This document shows positions 1 through 7,485 of a stretch of DNA of 64,000 nt, in pieces. Origin of the DNA: Viridibacillus arvi (GTDB lineage Bacteria > Bacillota > Bacilli > Bacillales_A > Planococcaceae); NCBI RefSeq assembly GCF_001274945.1, contig NZ_LILB01000001.1, positions 1,410,633 to 1,474,632 of the forward strand. The letters are read 5' to 3'. The notes below the pieces were generated by a model, which did not search any database, was not told where the DNA came from, and worked only from the letters and a program-made list of their open reading frames with translations. The stretch's first letter is position 1; each line of letters starts with the position of its first letter. The translations under genes and the position numbers were made by a program.

Positions 1-21
1 TTCAACTCGTACTTTTGCCAT
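1..21 (-). CDS. possible 5' end of a gene leaving the window
   Basis: An ATG at 21-19 opens a minus-strand frame beginning M-A-K-V-R-V-E that runs off the left edge. It lies directly behind the T-run of a strong hairpin and has no clear ribosome site, so it may not be a real start. Only seven codons are visible and no family can be assigned. Confidence 0.2.
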
Positions 22-67
22 AAAAAAACCCCCGTAAAAGTTAGAATGGTGTCTAACTTTTACGGGG
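22..67 (-). terminator. intrinsic terminator
   Basis: Perfect 15-bp inverted repeat (30-44 with 53-67, arms CCCCGTAAAAGTTAG/CTAACTTTTACGGGG) followed on the minus strand by seven T at 28-22. Confidence 0.75.
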
Positions 68-402
68 CAGTTCAGATCAGATCAGTTCCCTGAATGCTTT
101 TTTGTGCTTTTCTACTAAAGCCACCTCTAATTGTCAATTGTTATCAAACTACTAATTTTTTCAATTCTAAGGAAATTACATTGATAGGCTAGTTTTTGTC
201 TGATTTGGGCACTCTCACAAGCAAAAAGTATCACCGTCACATATACAACCGCCAATAATTTTCCGCTAGTCCAAAAAACATTCTATTATTGATCATTTTC
301 TAATTAACGTCTTTGTTAGCATTAAAACATTGTATTAGTATTTTTAAGGAAAGGCTCTCATGAGAAATTTTCTTTTGCTATTGAAATCCACTACAAAAAA
401 AT
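68..402. other. intergenic, no gene seen
   Basis: AT-rich stretch between two terminators. No reading frame with a ribosome site and no known RNA motif was recognised. Confidence 0.5.
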
Positions 403-435
403 AGTGCCAATTTCTCTTTAAAAGAAATTGGCACT
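403..435 (-). terminator. intrinsic terminator of the zinc-finger ORF
   Basis: 13-bp perfect stem AGTGCCAATTTCT/AGAAATTGGCACT with an A-run at 394-401 that reads as a T-run on the minus strand. It lies just after the stop of the 69-aa gene. Confidence 0.75.
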
Positions 436-453
436 TCGTTTATTCGCTATTCG

Positions 454-663
454 TTATCGTGCCTCTTTTGGCGGTTGGCACACGTCACATTTACGTTGGT
501 TATTATTTTTAAATTTCTTAAATGTTTTTTCAAAGTTGCTATCACATGCACATTTAAATAGTAACTTTTGAGAAAAACCATGATATTCTGTAGTTAATAA
601 CTTACTATCTGAATTTTTCTCAACAAATTCTTTAATTTTACCAATTGTCCATTGTTTATTCAT
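454..663 (-). CDS. small CxC/CxxC zinc-finger-like protein (69 aa)
   Basis: Hypothetical 69-residue protein. It has a helical N-terminal part (IGKIKEFVEKNSDSKLL), then a putative zinc knuckle C-A-C around residue 39 and C-D-V-C near residue 60, separated by a basic FEKTFKKFKNNNQRKC stretch. This layout recalls the short zinc-ribbon repeats that phage and homing-endonuclease-associated proteins carry several times; here there is a single unit, so it may be a stand-alone DNA-binding protein or the relic of a longer one. A good GGAGGTG ribosome site sits 7-8 nt before the ATG and a terminator follows, which supports real expression. Function unknown. Confidence 0.6.
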   Translation of the reverse strand: MNKQWTIGKIKEFVEKNSDSKLLTTEYHGFSQKLLFKCACDSNFEKTFKKFKNNNQRKCDVCQPPKEAR

Positions 664-840
664 TCTCTTACACCTCCATATTTTATCGCTATGCGGAGGC
701 TATTTTTGGCATCCGTTCAATTATAAGTAACATTAGTAATTACCCTAAGCTACTCATTATAACACGAGCTGGCACCCAATTACAGATGGAACGTATCTTA
801 TTAAACTAAAAAAGAAAATTAGCCTAAAAAAACAAAAAAA

Positions 841-1077
841 CTAATTTTCTTTTCTATAAAATCGTTCACCTGTTTCTGCATTATAATATACTCTTATTTT
901 TTCACCTGTTACAGGGTCAAGATTCACCTCATTCGTTACTTCAAAACCTTTAGGAACTTTATTTCCATGATTGCGTTTATATCGTTTATCATATATAAAG
1001 TAACCAAGTAAGATACAAACGAAAACAATACTAAATTGAAATATCAAATATATACCTATTCCAAAAAACGTCGTCAT
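841..1077 (-). CDS. small single-pass membrane protein (78 aa)
   Basis: Residues 5-27 form one hydrophobic segment (GIGIYLIFQFSIVFVCILLG). A short basic stretch (YDKRYKRNHGNK) and a polar C-terminal domain with a D-P-V-T-G-E motif repeated loosely as N-A-E-T-G-E follow. The start codon overlaps the stop of the upstream UPF0145 gene (TAATG), so the two are translationally coupled. No characterised family recognised; the coupling suggests it may tether or assist the UPF0145 protein. Confidence 0.7.
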   Translation of the reverse strand: MTTFFGIGIYLIFQFSIVFVCILLGYFIYDKRYKRNHGNKVPKGFEVTNEVNLDPVTGEKIRVYYNAETGERFYRKEN

Positions 1078-1406
1078 TATAGCTTTTCCACAACAACTGC
1101 CGTACCGTATGCAACAATTTCACTCATGTTTTTACCCATTTCACCAGAATCATATCGCATCATAATAATAGCATTCGCTCCCATTTGGTTGGCATTTATT
1201 ATCATACGGTCTATAGCTTCTTTTCTAGAATCTTCAAGCATGGCAGTATATTGCTTGATTTCTCCTCCTACTAATCCTTTTAAGCCCGCCATAATATCGC
1301 CGCCAAGCCCCCTACTTCTTACAATTAGACCAAATACTGAACCTTTTACTTCGACAACTTTATACCCTTCAATGTGTTCTGTTGTTACTACTAGCACATT
1401 CATCAT
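1077..1406 (-). CDS. UPF0145 (YbjQ) family protein
   Basis: The 109-residue protein has the hallmark YbjQ/UPF0145 pattern: N-terminal V-V-T-T-E-H-I-E-G, the V-x-G-x-V-F-G-x-x-V-R-S-R segment, then a helix rich in R/E/A and the M-G-A-N-A-I-I block with a terminal A-Y-G-T-A-V-V-V. Family members form pentameric rings with a putative heavy-metal-binding role; the true function is unknown. Length is normal for the family. MMN has two possible ATG starts; an AGGAGATGATGA context makes either usable. It is the first gene of a two-gene unit with the 78-aa membrane protein. Confidence 0.85.
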   Translation of the reverse strand: MMNVLVVTTEHIEGYKVVEVKGSVFGLIVRSRGLGGDIMAGLKGLVGGEIKQYTAMLEDSRKEAIDRMIINANQMGANAIIMMRYDSGEMGKNMSEIVAYGTAVVVEKL

Positions 1407-1437
1407 CTCCTATGTTTTATTCAATTTCCTTATTCAC

Positions 1438-1512
1438 CTAAACTGCCCTTAGCTGAATAAAAAATAAGAGCTGTCTAATCAGCTCATTCATCTTCAAGTA
1501 AAATGCTCGATT
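1438..1512. repeat. dispersed intergenic repeat, copy A
   Basis: Has the left motif AAACTGCCCTTAGCTGAATAA, a hairpin GAGCTGTCTAATCAGCTC and a trailing TCTTCAAGTAAAATGCTCGA. It matches the other copies near 5.6, 7.4, 8.9, 10.9, 11.05, 11.66 and 13.1 kb. It lies 3' of the MBL gene and its hairpin can serve as a terminator. Confidence 0.7.
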
Positions 1513-1532
1513 GCTAAAGAATTTCTAGAATT

Positions 1533-2196
1533 TTAACATGAAACTACTTTTTGGATCTGGTCATGAATATTTACCTTACTTAACCCACCGTGGTAACAAA
1601 CCACTGATTCAATTTCGAGATCTAAGTATTTCTTCAAAGAGAGTCGTGCTTCTTTTATATCCAGAACAGTCGGGACATGAATTCCCTTAATTATTCCGTT
1701 TTCACTGTACATCGAGTCTCCGGCAATCAGTGTTTTACTTTGTTTCAAATATAGGCTGATGTGGCCAGGAGTATGCCCTGGAGTATGGATGATACGAATT
1801 CCACCACAATACGGCAATTCTTGACCGTCTTTCAAGGTTTCGTCCACTTTGCCCTTAGGGGGGGTTTCTAGGTGCCCGTCTTTCAAAAGAGATAATTCCC
1901 CTTGAATATAAGGCTTATCCAAATCGTGAGCATAAACTTTAATTTTACTTCCACACTCCTGTAATATCTCAGGAATACTACCTATATGATCTATATCCTG
2001 ATGCGTCAATATTATGACTTTTAGTTTTTCGAACGACACTCCTACCTTTTCCATTGCCACGCGTATATCTTCAATTTGTCCGGGGAAATCCAGTATCTAT
2101 TAAAACAGCCATTTCTTCATCCCATAAAAGAATTGGATGAATAATAATCCCATTAAATTCAAGATGAAGCATTTCTACCCCTTTATAAATCCCCAT
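1533..2196 (-). pseudogene. MBL-fold metallohydrolase, frameshifted
   Basis: A metallo-beta-lactamase-fold hydrolase interrupted by one frameshift. The natural start is the ATG at 2196 with a GAGGGG ribosome site; this frame reads M-G-I-Y-K-G-V-E-M-L-H and then L-I-D-T-G-F-P before running to a TGA. The body continues in another frame (reading I-E-D-I-R-V-A-M-E-K) from about 2080. Deleting one C from the C4 run near 2083-2086 rejoins the frames as D-T-G-F-P-G-Q-I-E-D. The body keeps the metal ligands (LTHQDIDHIG, PGHTPGH, GDSMYS, a late YHGG). So all catalytic motifs survive apart from the shift. Either a recent inactivation or an assembly error at the homopolymer. Confidence 0.8.
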
Positions 2197-2453
2197 AGTT
2201 TAGTCCCCTCTATAATTAGATTTCGTTTATGTATAAAAAGATTTGGTTACACAAGAAATTTGAAATAATAAAGCTAATTTTGTACGTATAACACTATTAT
2301 TACTTAGTATCAATAATTATTCATTATCACAATAGCCTACAAGTTAGTTGAATTAAGCGAACATAATATTAATTTCAACTTCCTTCTCAAAAATCCCTGC
2401 TGATCTTCAACTATATAGAGAAGAATGTATTTATTATTTTTCCCTATACCAAA
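2197..2453. other. intergenic, no gene seen
   Basis: AT-rich gap between the WYL regulator's 3' end and the MBL start. No convincing frame, repeat copy or structured RNA recognised. Confidence 0.4.
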
Positions 2454-3383
2454 TCACTGGTATAAAACACTCAGTACTAAAATTTTCTTTTTTATTTCAT
2501 CTCTTAATTCAATAGGTTGAACTACTTTTGCATTCTTTCCCATTTGTATAAAATAATCTGCCAAAAAGTCAATTTCTGTCTTACTTATTGAACCCCTAAT
2601 AACTCCATGACCTTTACTGTCTATTGATATTCGATGATATGGTGAAACATTAGATTTATATTTCCCTACTCCTTCTGGCGTTAATTCGACAATAAGCTCA
2701 TACTCTTTTTTTGTTGATAAAATGCTAATAATATCATTTAAGTTGGTTTCATTTAGATTCATCTTTTCACTTCTGGCACTAAGTCTGATCTCTGATATTC
2801 GATCACTTCGAAAAAGTCTAAATTCCTTCCTAAGATAACAATACGAAGGGCAATACCATCTTCCATATTGAGAAAACAATCCAATTGGTTGAATTTCTCT
2901 ATTAACCCCCAAGTAAGAAATCCAAAGCGGCTCATTTCCTATTGCTGCCATAAATAGCTCTTTTAGAAGGGGGCTTTCTTTAGTCTGATTATCTATTTTG
3001 AAATCTATCTTATCTTTGATTAAATCAATTTCATCTTTCATCTTCCCGTTTAAGTTTAAGTAGAATTTTTTTATGATTGAATTATATTCCGATTCAAAAG
3101 GGAGGCTTATAAAATGTTTTAAAGATAATAGAGCAAAAAAGATAGAGAACGTTTCATCTTTTGTAAAAGATACAGCAAGTAGATTTTTTTCTTCCAAAAC
3201 TTGATATCCACCATTAGGTCCTACCTCTGAAATTAATGGAACCCCTAAAATACTTAGTTCTTCTAAATCTCTAAGAATCGTTCTTCTTGAAACATTAAAT
3301 TCTTTTGCTAAATCATCTACCTTAAACTTTTTAACTCGATTAATATACAACCTTAATTCATTTAATCTAGTCGCTTTACTCAA
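2454..3383 (-). CDS. YafY-type WYL-domain transcriptional regulator
   Basis: 309 residues. Residues about 5-60 form a winged HTH of the HTH_11/DeoR-like type (LARLYINRVKKF-type helix, then VDDLAKEFNVSRRTILRDLEEL), followed by GPNGGYQV. The central and C-terminal parts fit a WYL domain (I-S-Y-L-G-V-N-R, later R-W-Y-C-P-S-Y-C-Y-L-R-K-E-F-R-L-F-R-S-D-R-I) and a WCX tail ending in I-K-K-K-I-L-V-L-S. Such proteins usually sense small ligands or nucleic acids and control a neighbour. It is divergent from the DJ-1/PfpI gene with a 108-bp gap, so that gene is the obvious target. Confidence 0.85.
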   Translation of the reverse strand: MSKATRLNELRLYINRVKKFKVDDLAKEFNVSRRTILRDLEELSILGVPLISEVGPNGGYQVLEEKNLLAVSFTKDETFSIFFALLSLKHFISLPFESEYNSIIKKFYLNLNGKMKDEIDLIKDKIDFKIDNQTKESPLLKELFMAAIGNEPLWISYLGVNREIQPIGLFSQYGRWYCPSYCYLRKEFRLFRSDRISEIRLSARSEKMNLNETNLNDIISILSTKKEYELIVELTPEGVGKYKSNVSPYHRISIDSKGHGVIRGSISKTEIDFLADYFIQMGKNAKVVQPIELRDEIKKKILVLSVLYQ

Positions 3384-3491
3384 AATTTTCCCCTTTTACT
3401 AATTGTGTCATCATTTGTCACTATTACATTATATACTGAGGATAGTTTCAAATTGATAAAACTTTCATTATTTAATTAGGAGGGATTTAGA
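3384..3491. promoter_or_regulatory. divergent promoter region, WYL regulator / DJ-1 gene
   Basis: The 108-bp gap contains TGTCATCATTTGTCA, a direct repeat of TGTCA spaced by four bases, about 75 bp before the DJ-1 start. TATACT-like -10 candidates exist on the + strand. The operator role is inferred from the divergent layout only. Confidence 0.35.
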
Positions 3492-4097
3492 ATGAATCAA
3501 TCTGAGAAAAAAGAAATTTTATTTGTAGTGTTGGAGGAATTTGCTGATTGGGAAATGTCTTATGTAGCAGCTTTTTTAAATAATACAGACAAGTACATCA
3601 CTAAAATAGTTAGTGTAAGTGAAGGTGTTATAAAGTCAATTGGTGGAATACGTGTACTTCCTGATTACACCTTTAGAAATATACCTGAAATCTTTTATGG
3701 TTTAATACTGATTGGGGGAAACTCCTGGCGTAAGCCTTTAAACAATAATGTCATTCCAATAATGGAGAAGGCACTTTCTATGGATATTCCAATAGGGGCA
3801 ATATGTGATGCAACAGTATTTATGGGCGCCAATGGATGGTTAAATGACATAAAGCATACAAGTAATGATCTTAAAGATTTGAAAACTTATGCAAAAGATA
3901 ACTACCGAAATGAAATAAATTATGTACTAGAGCAAGCAGTTTCTGATGGGAAAATTGTGACCGCAAATGGAACAGCTTCATTAGAATTTGCAAAAGAAAT
4001 TCTTGAATTATTAGAAGCATATCCTAAGGAGTATATTAATCAGCTTTATAACTTTCATAAATTAGGTTATTATGAGGCGGCAAAGGCAAATTCTTAA
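3492..4097 (+). CDS. DJ-1/PfpI family protein
   Basis: 201 residues of the class I glutamine amidotransferase-like fold. Visible motifs are the N-terminal ILFVVLEEFADWEMS strand/helix with a conserved acidic residue, G-L-I-L-I-G-G-N-S-W, and the nucleophile elbow A-I-C-D-A-T with the catalytic Cys near residue 106; the downstream V-T-A-N-G-T-A-S-L-E-F-A motif is typical of the YdeA/PfpI group. Likely activities are protease, deglycase or chaperone-like, all unproven here. AGGAGG lies 6 nt before the ATG. The divergent WYL gene probably regulates it. Confidence 0.85.
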   Translation: MNQSEKKEILFVVLEEFADWEMSYVAAFLNNTDKYITKIVSVSEGVIKSIGGIRVLPDYTFRNIPEIFYGLILIGGNSWRKPLNNNVIPIMEKALSMDIPIGAICDATVFMGANGWLNDIKHTSNDLKDLKTYAKDNYRNEINYVLEQAVSDGKIVTANGTASLEFAKEILELLEAYPKEYINQLYNFHKLGYYEAAKANS

Positions 4098-4195
4098 ATC
4101 CAGATATGCGTAATGCACATAATCCTTAAGATAGGAATTTATGTGCATTTTCCCTTTACAGGATATACTCTTAAGCACCTTTAGCTTTCTATTTC

Positions 4196-4609
4196 TTACT
4201 CCTTCGGCATCTTGCTCATATCCATATACAACACATTCCAGCGGTGACCATCTAAATCAGCAAAACCGCAGCCGTACATCCAACCTTGGTTCTCTGAGGG
4301 CTCACCAAAGATTGTACCTCCAGCCTTTACTGCCCTTCTTGCTATTTCATCTACTTCTTCTTTGCTCTCTGCATCAATGGAAAATAATACTTCAGTAGCT
4401 TGTTTTGCATCGACTATTTCATGTTTGGTAAAATTTTCGAAAGTGGAAACAGGGAAAAGCATTACGGTAGCATTATTATCTCCGATGACTAATTGAACTT
4501 GATCGCTGTTGCCAAGTGGTGTATTAGTCGAAAATCCAAGTTTGCTATAAAACTCTTTTGATTTATTTGTATCTTTAACTGGCAAGTTGATCCAAAATTG
4601 TTTTGTCAT
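4196..4609 (-). CDS. VOC (glyoxalase/bleomycin resistance) family protein
   Basis: 137 residues with two beta-alpha-beta-beta-beta modules. The first reads W-I-N-L-P-V-K-D-T-N-K-S-K-E-F-Y-S-K-L-G-F; the second ends A-D-L-D-G-H-R-W-N-V-L-Y-M-D. The latter D-x-D-G-H-x-W sequence is typical of PhnB/YaeR-like VOC proteins, which bind small molecules or carry out metal-dependent isomerisation or dioxygenation. Substrate unknown. It is a single-gene unit in the accessory region. Confidence 0.85.
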   Translation of the reverse strand: MTKQFWINLPVKDTNKSKEFYSKLGFSTNTPLGNSDQVQLVIGDNNATVMLFPVSTFENFTKHEIVDAKQATEVLFSIDAESKEEVDEIARRAVKAGGTIFGEPSENQGWMYGCGFADLDGHRWNVLYMDMSKMPKE

Positions 4610-4720
4610 AGTTATTTCTCCATTTCTAATTTAATTTTACTCTCCCATATATTCTTCAGTAAGGTATAAAACACCTTCTTCCAAATTGAAGTAAACAACA
4701 GTCAATGTTTGTTTTTTAAT

Positions 4721-4921
4721 TCAATTGAAATGATAGTAATTTCTCATTTTTGGAAAATGAATAATGACTCTTGTGTACATGCCTTCTTGAGATTGAACAG
4801 AAATATCATGACCTAATTTCAAGGCCATTTGTTTCGCCAAGTATAGGCCCATTCCAGTAGATTTCGTATGGGTTCTTCCGTTTGTACCTGAACGTATTAT
4901 GAAAAATATACATCCATACAA
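4721..4921 (-). pseudogene. 3' fragment of a BceS-like histidine kinase
   Basis: Only the last part of an HATPase domain remains: G-T-N-G-R, then K-S-T-G-M-G-L-Y-L-A-K-Q (the G2 box), L-G-H-D-I-S-V-Q-S and a final R-V-I-I-H-F-P-K. This matches the C-terminus of intramembrane-sensing kinases of the BceS/YvcQ type, which work with BceAB-type antimicrobial-peptide transporters. No receiver, dimerisation or membrane segments are left, and the frame only opens from a TTG with no ribosome site. It abuts a BceB-like permease tail on the opposite strand, so the pair is the scar of a lost bce module. Confidence 0.8.
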
Positions 4922-5302
4922 GCATTCACAGGCATGAAAATGTTTATAGTCAGCTCATTAGCATTAGTCCTCTTAGCAGCTTCAGGAAGTATTATTTATT
5001 TCAAACAAATCTCAGAAGCACATGCGGATCAAAACCGTTATGAGATTTTACGTAAAATCGGAGTAAGTAAAAAAGAAGTACGATCAACAATAGCAAAACA
5101 AACGCTATTTGTATTTATCCTTCCTTTACTGATTGGCATACTTAATGCAGGTATGCTACTTCTATCAATAGTTGTAGCATATGACATGGACCTAATTGAA
5201 AATATTCTTTATTTCCTATATGCGGTCGCTGCCTATGGCGTAATCTACCTGATTTATTACGTATTAACTATCACGTCTTATAATCAAATTGTAAACAAAT
5301 AA
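4922..5302 (+). pseudogene. 3' fragment of a BceB-like ABC transporter permease
   Basis: The frame from 4922 reads A-F-T-G-M-K-M-F-I-V and continues to the stop at 5302. It carries the last FtsX-like domain of a bacitracin-type permease: a membrane segment (VSSLALVLLAASGSIIYFKQ), the diagnostic R-Y-E-I-L-R-K-I-G-V-S amphipathic helix, and two further membrane segments. Full BceB proteins are about 640 aa; here only about 125 C-terminal residues remain. There is no ribosome site at the ATG at 4934. It is joined head to head with the kinase fragment, which implies a deletion plus inversion of an ancestral co-directional bceRSAB set. Confidence 0.8.
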
Positions 5303-5305
5303 AAC

Positions 5306-5360
5306 AAAAGGGTTATTACAGAATGTCAGTGAAAAATGACTTTCTGGATAACCCTTTTTT
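5306..5360 (+). terminator. intrinsic terminator
   Basis: AAAGGGTTAT pairs with ATAACCCTTT, with an inner near-perfect CAGAATGTCA/TGACTTTCTG stem, then a T-run. It lies immediately after the permease fragment and probably ended the original bce operon. Confidence 0.75.
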
Positions 5361-5413
5361 GATTAAAGCAAAATTGTAGGCAAACCGCGTCTTCTATTGA
5401 GTTTTATCCGCCT

Positions 5414-5536
5414 TCAGTAATTTCCCCCCAAATTGAAGTAGGAGTACCTTTCGGATTTGTAGTTATTGTTCCATAACCCACAAATCAATATACAAAATAG
5501 AACTAATAAAAGAGGAATACTTATATCCAATTTCAT
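5414..5536 (-). CDS. possible 40-aa membrane peptide
   Basis: An ATG at 5536 opens a 40-codon frame with one hydrophobic segment (SIPLLLVLFCILICGLW) and a polar tail. The ribosome site is weak. An alternative frame over the same 3' half also stays open, ending in I-W-G-E-I-T-E-G-G, so this may be a frameshifted relic of a slightly longer membrane protein. Low confidence. Confidence 0.25.
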   Translation of the reverse strand: MKLDISIPLLLVLFCILICGLWNNNYKSERYSYFNLGGNY

Positions 5537-5595
5537 CACACCATAAATTATATTTAGGATTTAGTTTGTCTTGTTCAGTTACAATAATTCCTTAT

Positions 5596-5682
5596 TAAAC
5601 TATACTGCCCCTTTAGTTGAATAAAAAAAGAGCTGTCTGAACAGCTCAAAGATTTTCTACTAAAGTACCCCGTTAACTTAAT
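5596..5682. repeat. dispersed intergenic repeat, copy B
   Basis: One of the best copies. Left motif ACTGCCCCTTTAGTTGAATAA, perfect hairpin GAGCTGT-CTGA-ACAGCTC at 5630-5647, then TTCTACTAAAGTACCCCGTTAACTTAA. The left and right motifs are themselves direct repeats of a CCCCNTTAGTT core. It lies just 3' of the second VOC gene. Confidence 0.8.
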
Positions 5683-5701
5683 AGCAAATGTTTACAACCC
5701 G

Positions 5702-6049
5702 CTATTTCTCCCAAAGCTCGATCAGTCGACCTTCAGGATCTTTAATCCAAATAAACTTTCCAAATTCACTAATCTCTTCTTTCTTCTCAAGAGGTACACC
5801 AATATTTTCAAGATGCTTAATAGTCTCGTTTAGATCATGTACTTGGAAATTTAACATCACTTGTTGTTCTGTTGGAAAATAACTGTCATTCTCGGTAAAG
5901 AAAGAAAAGATAGTCTCATTTCCTAATTGGGGTTTAATCACAGTCCCATTCCAATCTTCTATTTCAATCTTCAACACTTCACTGTACCATTTTTTTATAA
6001 CATCGAGATTCTTAGTTCTCCAAAAAACTCCTCCGAAACCTTTTATCAT
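5702..6049 (-). CDS. VOC family protein
   Basis: 115 residues. The start resembles an extradiol-dioxygenase/glyoxalase half (G-F-G-G-V-F-W-R-T-K-N-L-D-V-I-K-K-W-Y). The end is W-I-K-D-P-E-G-R-L-I-E-L-W, in which D-P-E-G-x-x-I-E-L-W is the classic second-module VOC signature with the metal-ligand Glu. A GGAG ribosome site lies 9 nt before the ATG. Function likely small-molecule detoxification or binding; substrate unknown. Only distantly related to the VOC gene at 4.2 kb. Confidence 0.85.
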   Translation of the reverse strand: MIKGFGGVFWRTKNLDVIKKWYSEVLKIEIEDWNGTVIKPQLGNETIFSFFTENDSYFPTEQQVMLNFQVHDLNETIKHLENIGVPLEKKEEISEFGKFIWIKDPEGRLIELWEK

Positions 6050-6203
6050 CGTAACTAACTCCTGTCTGTCTTTAAGATTTTAGAATTTCAATTATTGTTA
6101 AGTTACTTCTTCAACTAAACTGCTGCTTTAGAAAAAACATCCCTTATGTCTATAATTCTATTATGTTGGCAATAATCCCTTTAATAATACTATTTTAGGG
6201 GGA

Positions 6204-6381
6204 ATGGAATTGTTACTTTCAAAAGTATGGGCTTTGTTTGAAGCTGATAAACGAATAGAGGGCTTTTCTCCGTAAACGTTTAAGGCCTACCAGTTACAGT
6301 CTTTGCTACTAATTGCCGGGCAAGCATTTAAAACGAAAAGACCAAATATTATTACATATATTCAATTTCGAAATATGTGTT
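6204..6381 (+). pseudogene. N-terminal stub of a tyrosine recombinase
   Basis: From the ATG at 6204 (AGGGGG ribosome site) the frame reads K-V-W-A-L-F-E-A-D-K-R-I-E-G-F-S-P, then TAA, then T-F-K-A-Y-Q-L-Q-S-L-L-L-I. This is the start of the SAM-like core-binding domain of XerC/D-like integrases (S-P-x-T-L-K-A-Y motif). A single CAA-to-TAA change explains the stop; homology ends about 15 codons later. No catalytic domain is present. It is the only trace of a recombinase in this accessory region. The family call rests on recognition by eye. Confidence 0.55.
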
Positions 6382-6400
6382 AAAATCATTCATAAATTTG

Positions 6401-7372
6401 TTATTTATAGTTTTCGAGGTAATTTCCTTTTTCAAAAAGTTCTTTAGAACTTAGGGCAGTCCATTCTTCTGGTGTTACATTAGGGTTCAAATCAAGATAT
6501 GATTTGACCATTTTATACCCCTCACTGTAACCATAATATAAAGGAAGGCCATTTCCACCAAGAATAATTTCAAGTGACCGATTCAAGTCATTCTTTTGGA
6601 GATCTAATGCAATTTTTGACCAATAAATTTTGTTGTAAGTCAAATCAACTGGAATAGAAACAATTTCGGGATAAACTGATTTTTCAAACTTAACCGCCTT
6701 TCCTTCAAATATTAGATTATCCAATACAGAAAAAGGTACATCTTTACGTAAGTATTTCTCAGTCCAAACACTATGATGATATTCGTGAGCTACTCCAGCC
6801 CTTAAAACAGTATCATTAAAATATTTATTGTATAGGACTATTATTTTACCTGCCCCCACGGTTACCATGGATGCGTTTACATTAGTGGAAGGAAAAACAC
6901 ATACTGTTGTTTCATTTTCGGATGTAATAAGATCAGAAGATTTTAAAAGAGCTTCTTTTATAATTTTTTCTGTTTCTTCCCTATCAATTTTTTCGCTTAA
7001 TTTTTGATTTTCTGATAAGCGATTCGGATCTACATTTATAACTGGATCAGCCATATAAGGATATTCACCATTCTCAAAACAATCACTATATACTGGTTTA
7101 ATTACCTCTTCATTATAAATTTCCAATTGTGAATGTTTTGGGTTACTTTCAACTTTATCTATATAGTTTTGATAAAGTTTATAGGCATTGACTATTTTAT
7201 ACTTTTGATTTGTTTGAGGGTGTTCGAATGATAAAACTATACTATCAATATCTTGTTTTTCATTGGAATCAGAGAGTTCGCTTTTCGATTTTCCTGTTTG
7301 TGTACAGGAAGTAAGCGTTAGAAACGTAATTATTAAAACAAATACTGCAACTATTTTTAGATAATTCACCAA
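6401..7372 (-). CDS. lipoprotein, DUF2268-like predicted zinc protease
   Basis: 323 residues. N-terminal lipoprotein signal peptide with lipobox L-T-S-C (Cys near residue 23), so it should be anchored on the outer face of the membrane. The central part has G-V-A-H-E-Y-H-H, an HExxH zinc motif near residue 197, followed about 23 residues later by L-I-F-E-G-K-A, which supplies the third-ligand Glu as in the DUF2268/YjaZ predicted Zn-peptidase group. Substrate unknown. It stands alone, and a repeat copy follows its start on the far side. Confidence 0.7.
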   Translation of the reverse strand: MVNYLKIVAVFVLIITFLTLTSCTQTGKSKSELSDSNEKQDIDSIVLSFEHPQTNQKYKIVNAYKLYQNYIDKVESNPKHSQLEIYNEEVIKPVYSDCFENGEYPYMADPVINVDPNRLSENQKLSEKIDREETEKIIKEALLKSSDLITSENETTVCVFPSTNVNASMVTVGAGKIIVLYNKYFNDTVLRAGVAHEYHHSVWTEKYLRKDVPFSVLDNLIFEGKAVKFEKSVYPEIVSIPVDLTYNKIYWSKIALDLQKNDLNRSLEIILGGNGLPLYYGYSEGYKMVKSYLDLNPNVTPEEWTALSSKELFEKGNYLENYK

Positions 7373-7407
7373 TTAACCCCACTCTCCAGTTAAAATTTCT
7401 TAAGTAA

Positions 7408-7484
7408 CTAAACTGCCCCTTTAGTTGAATAAGAAAAAAGAGCCGTCTGAATAGCTCAATAATCTTCCACTAAAGTACTCGATA
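7408..7484. repeat. dispersed intergenic repeat, copy C
   Basis: AAACTGCCCCTTTAGTTGAATAA, hairpin GAGCCGTCTGAATAGCTC, then TTCCACTAAAGTACTCGATA. It begins right after the lipoprotein start region and ends 2 bp after the stop of the DUF2441 gene. Confidence 0.75.
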
Positions 7485-7485
7485 T

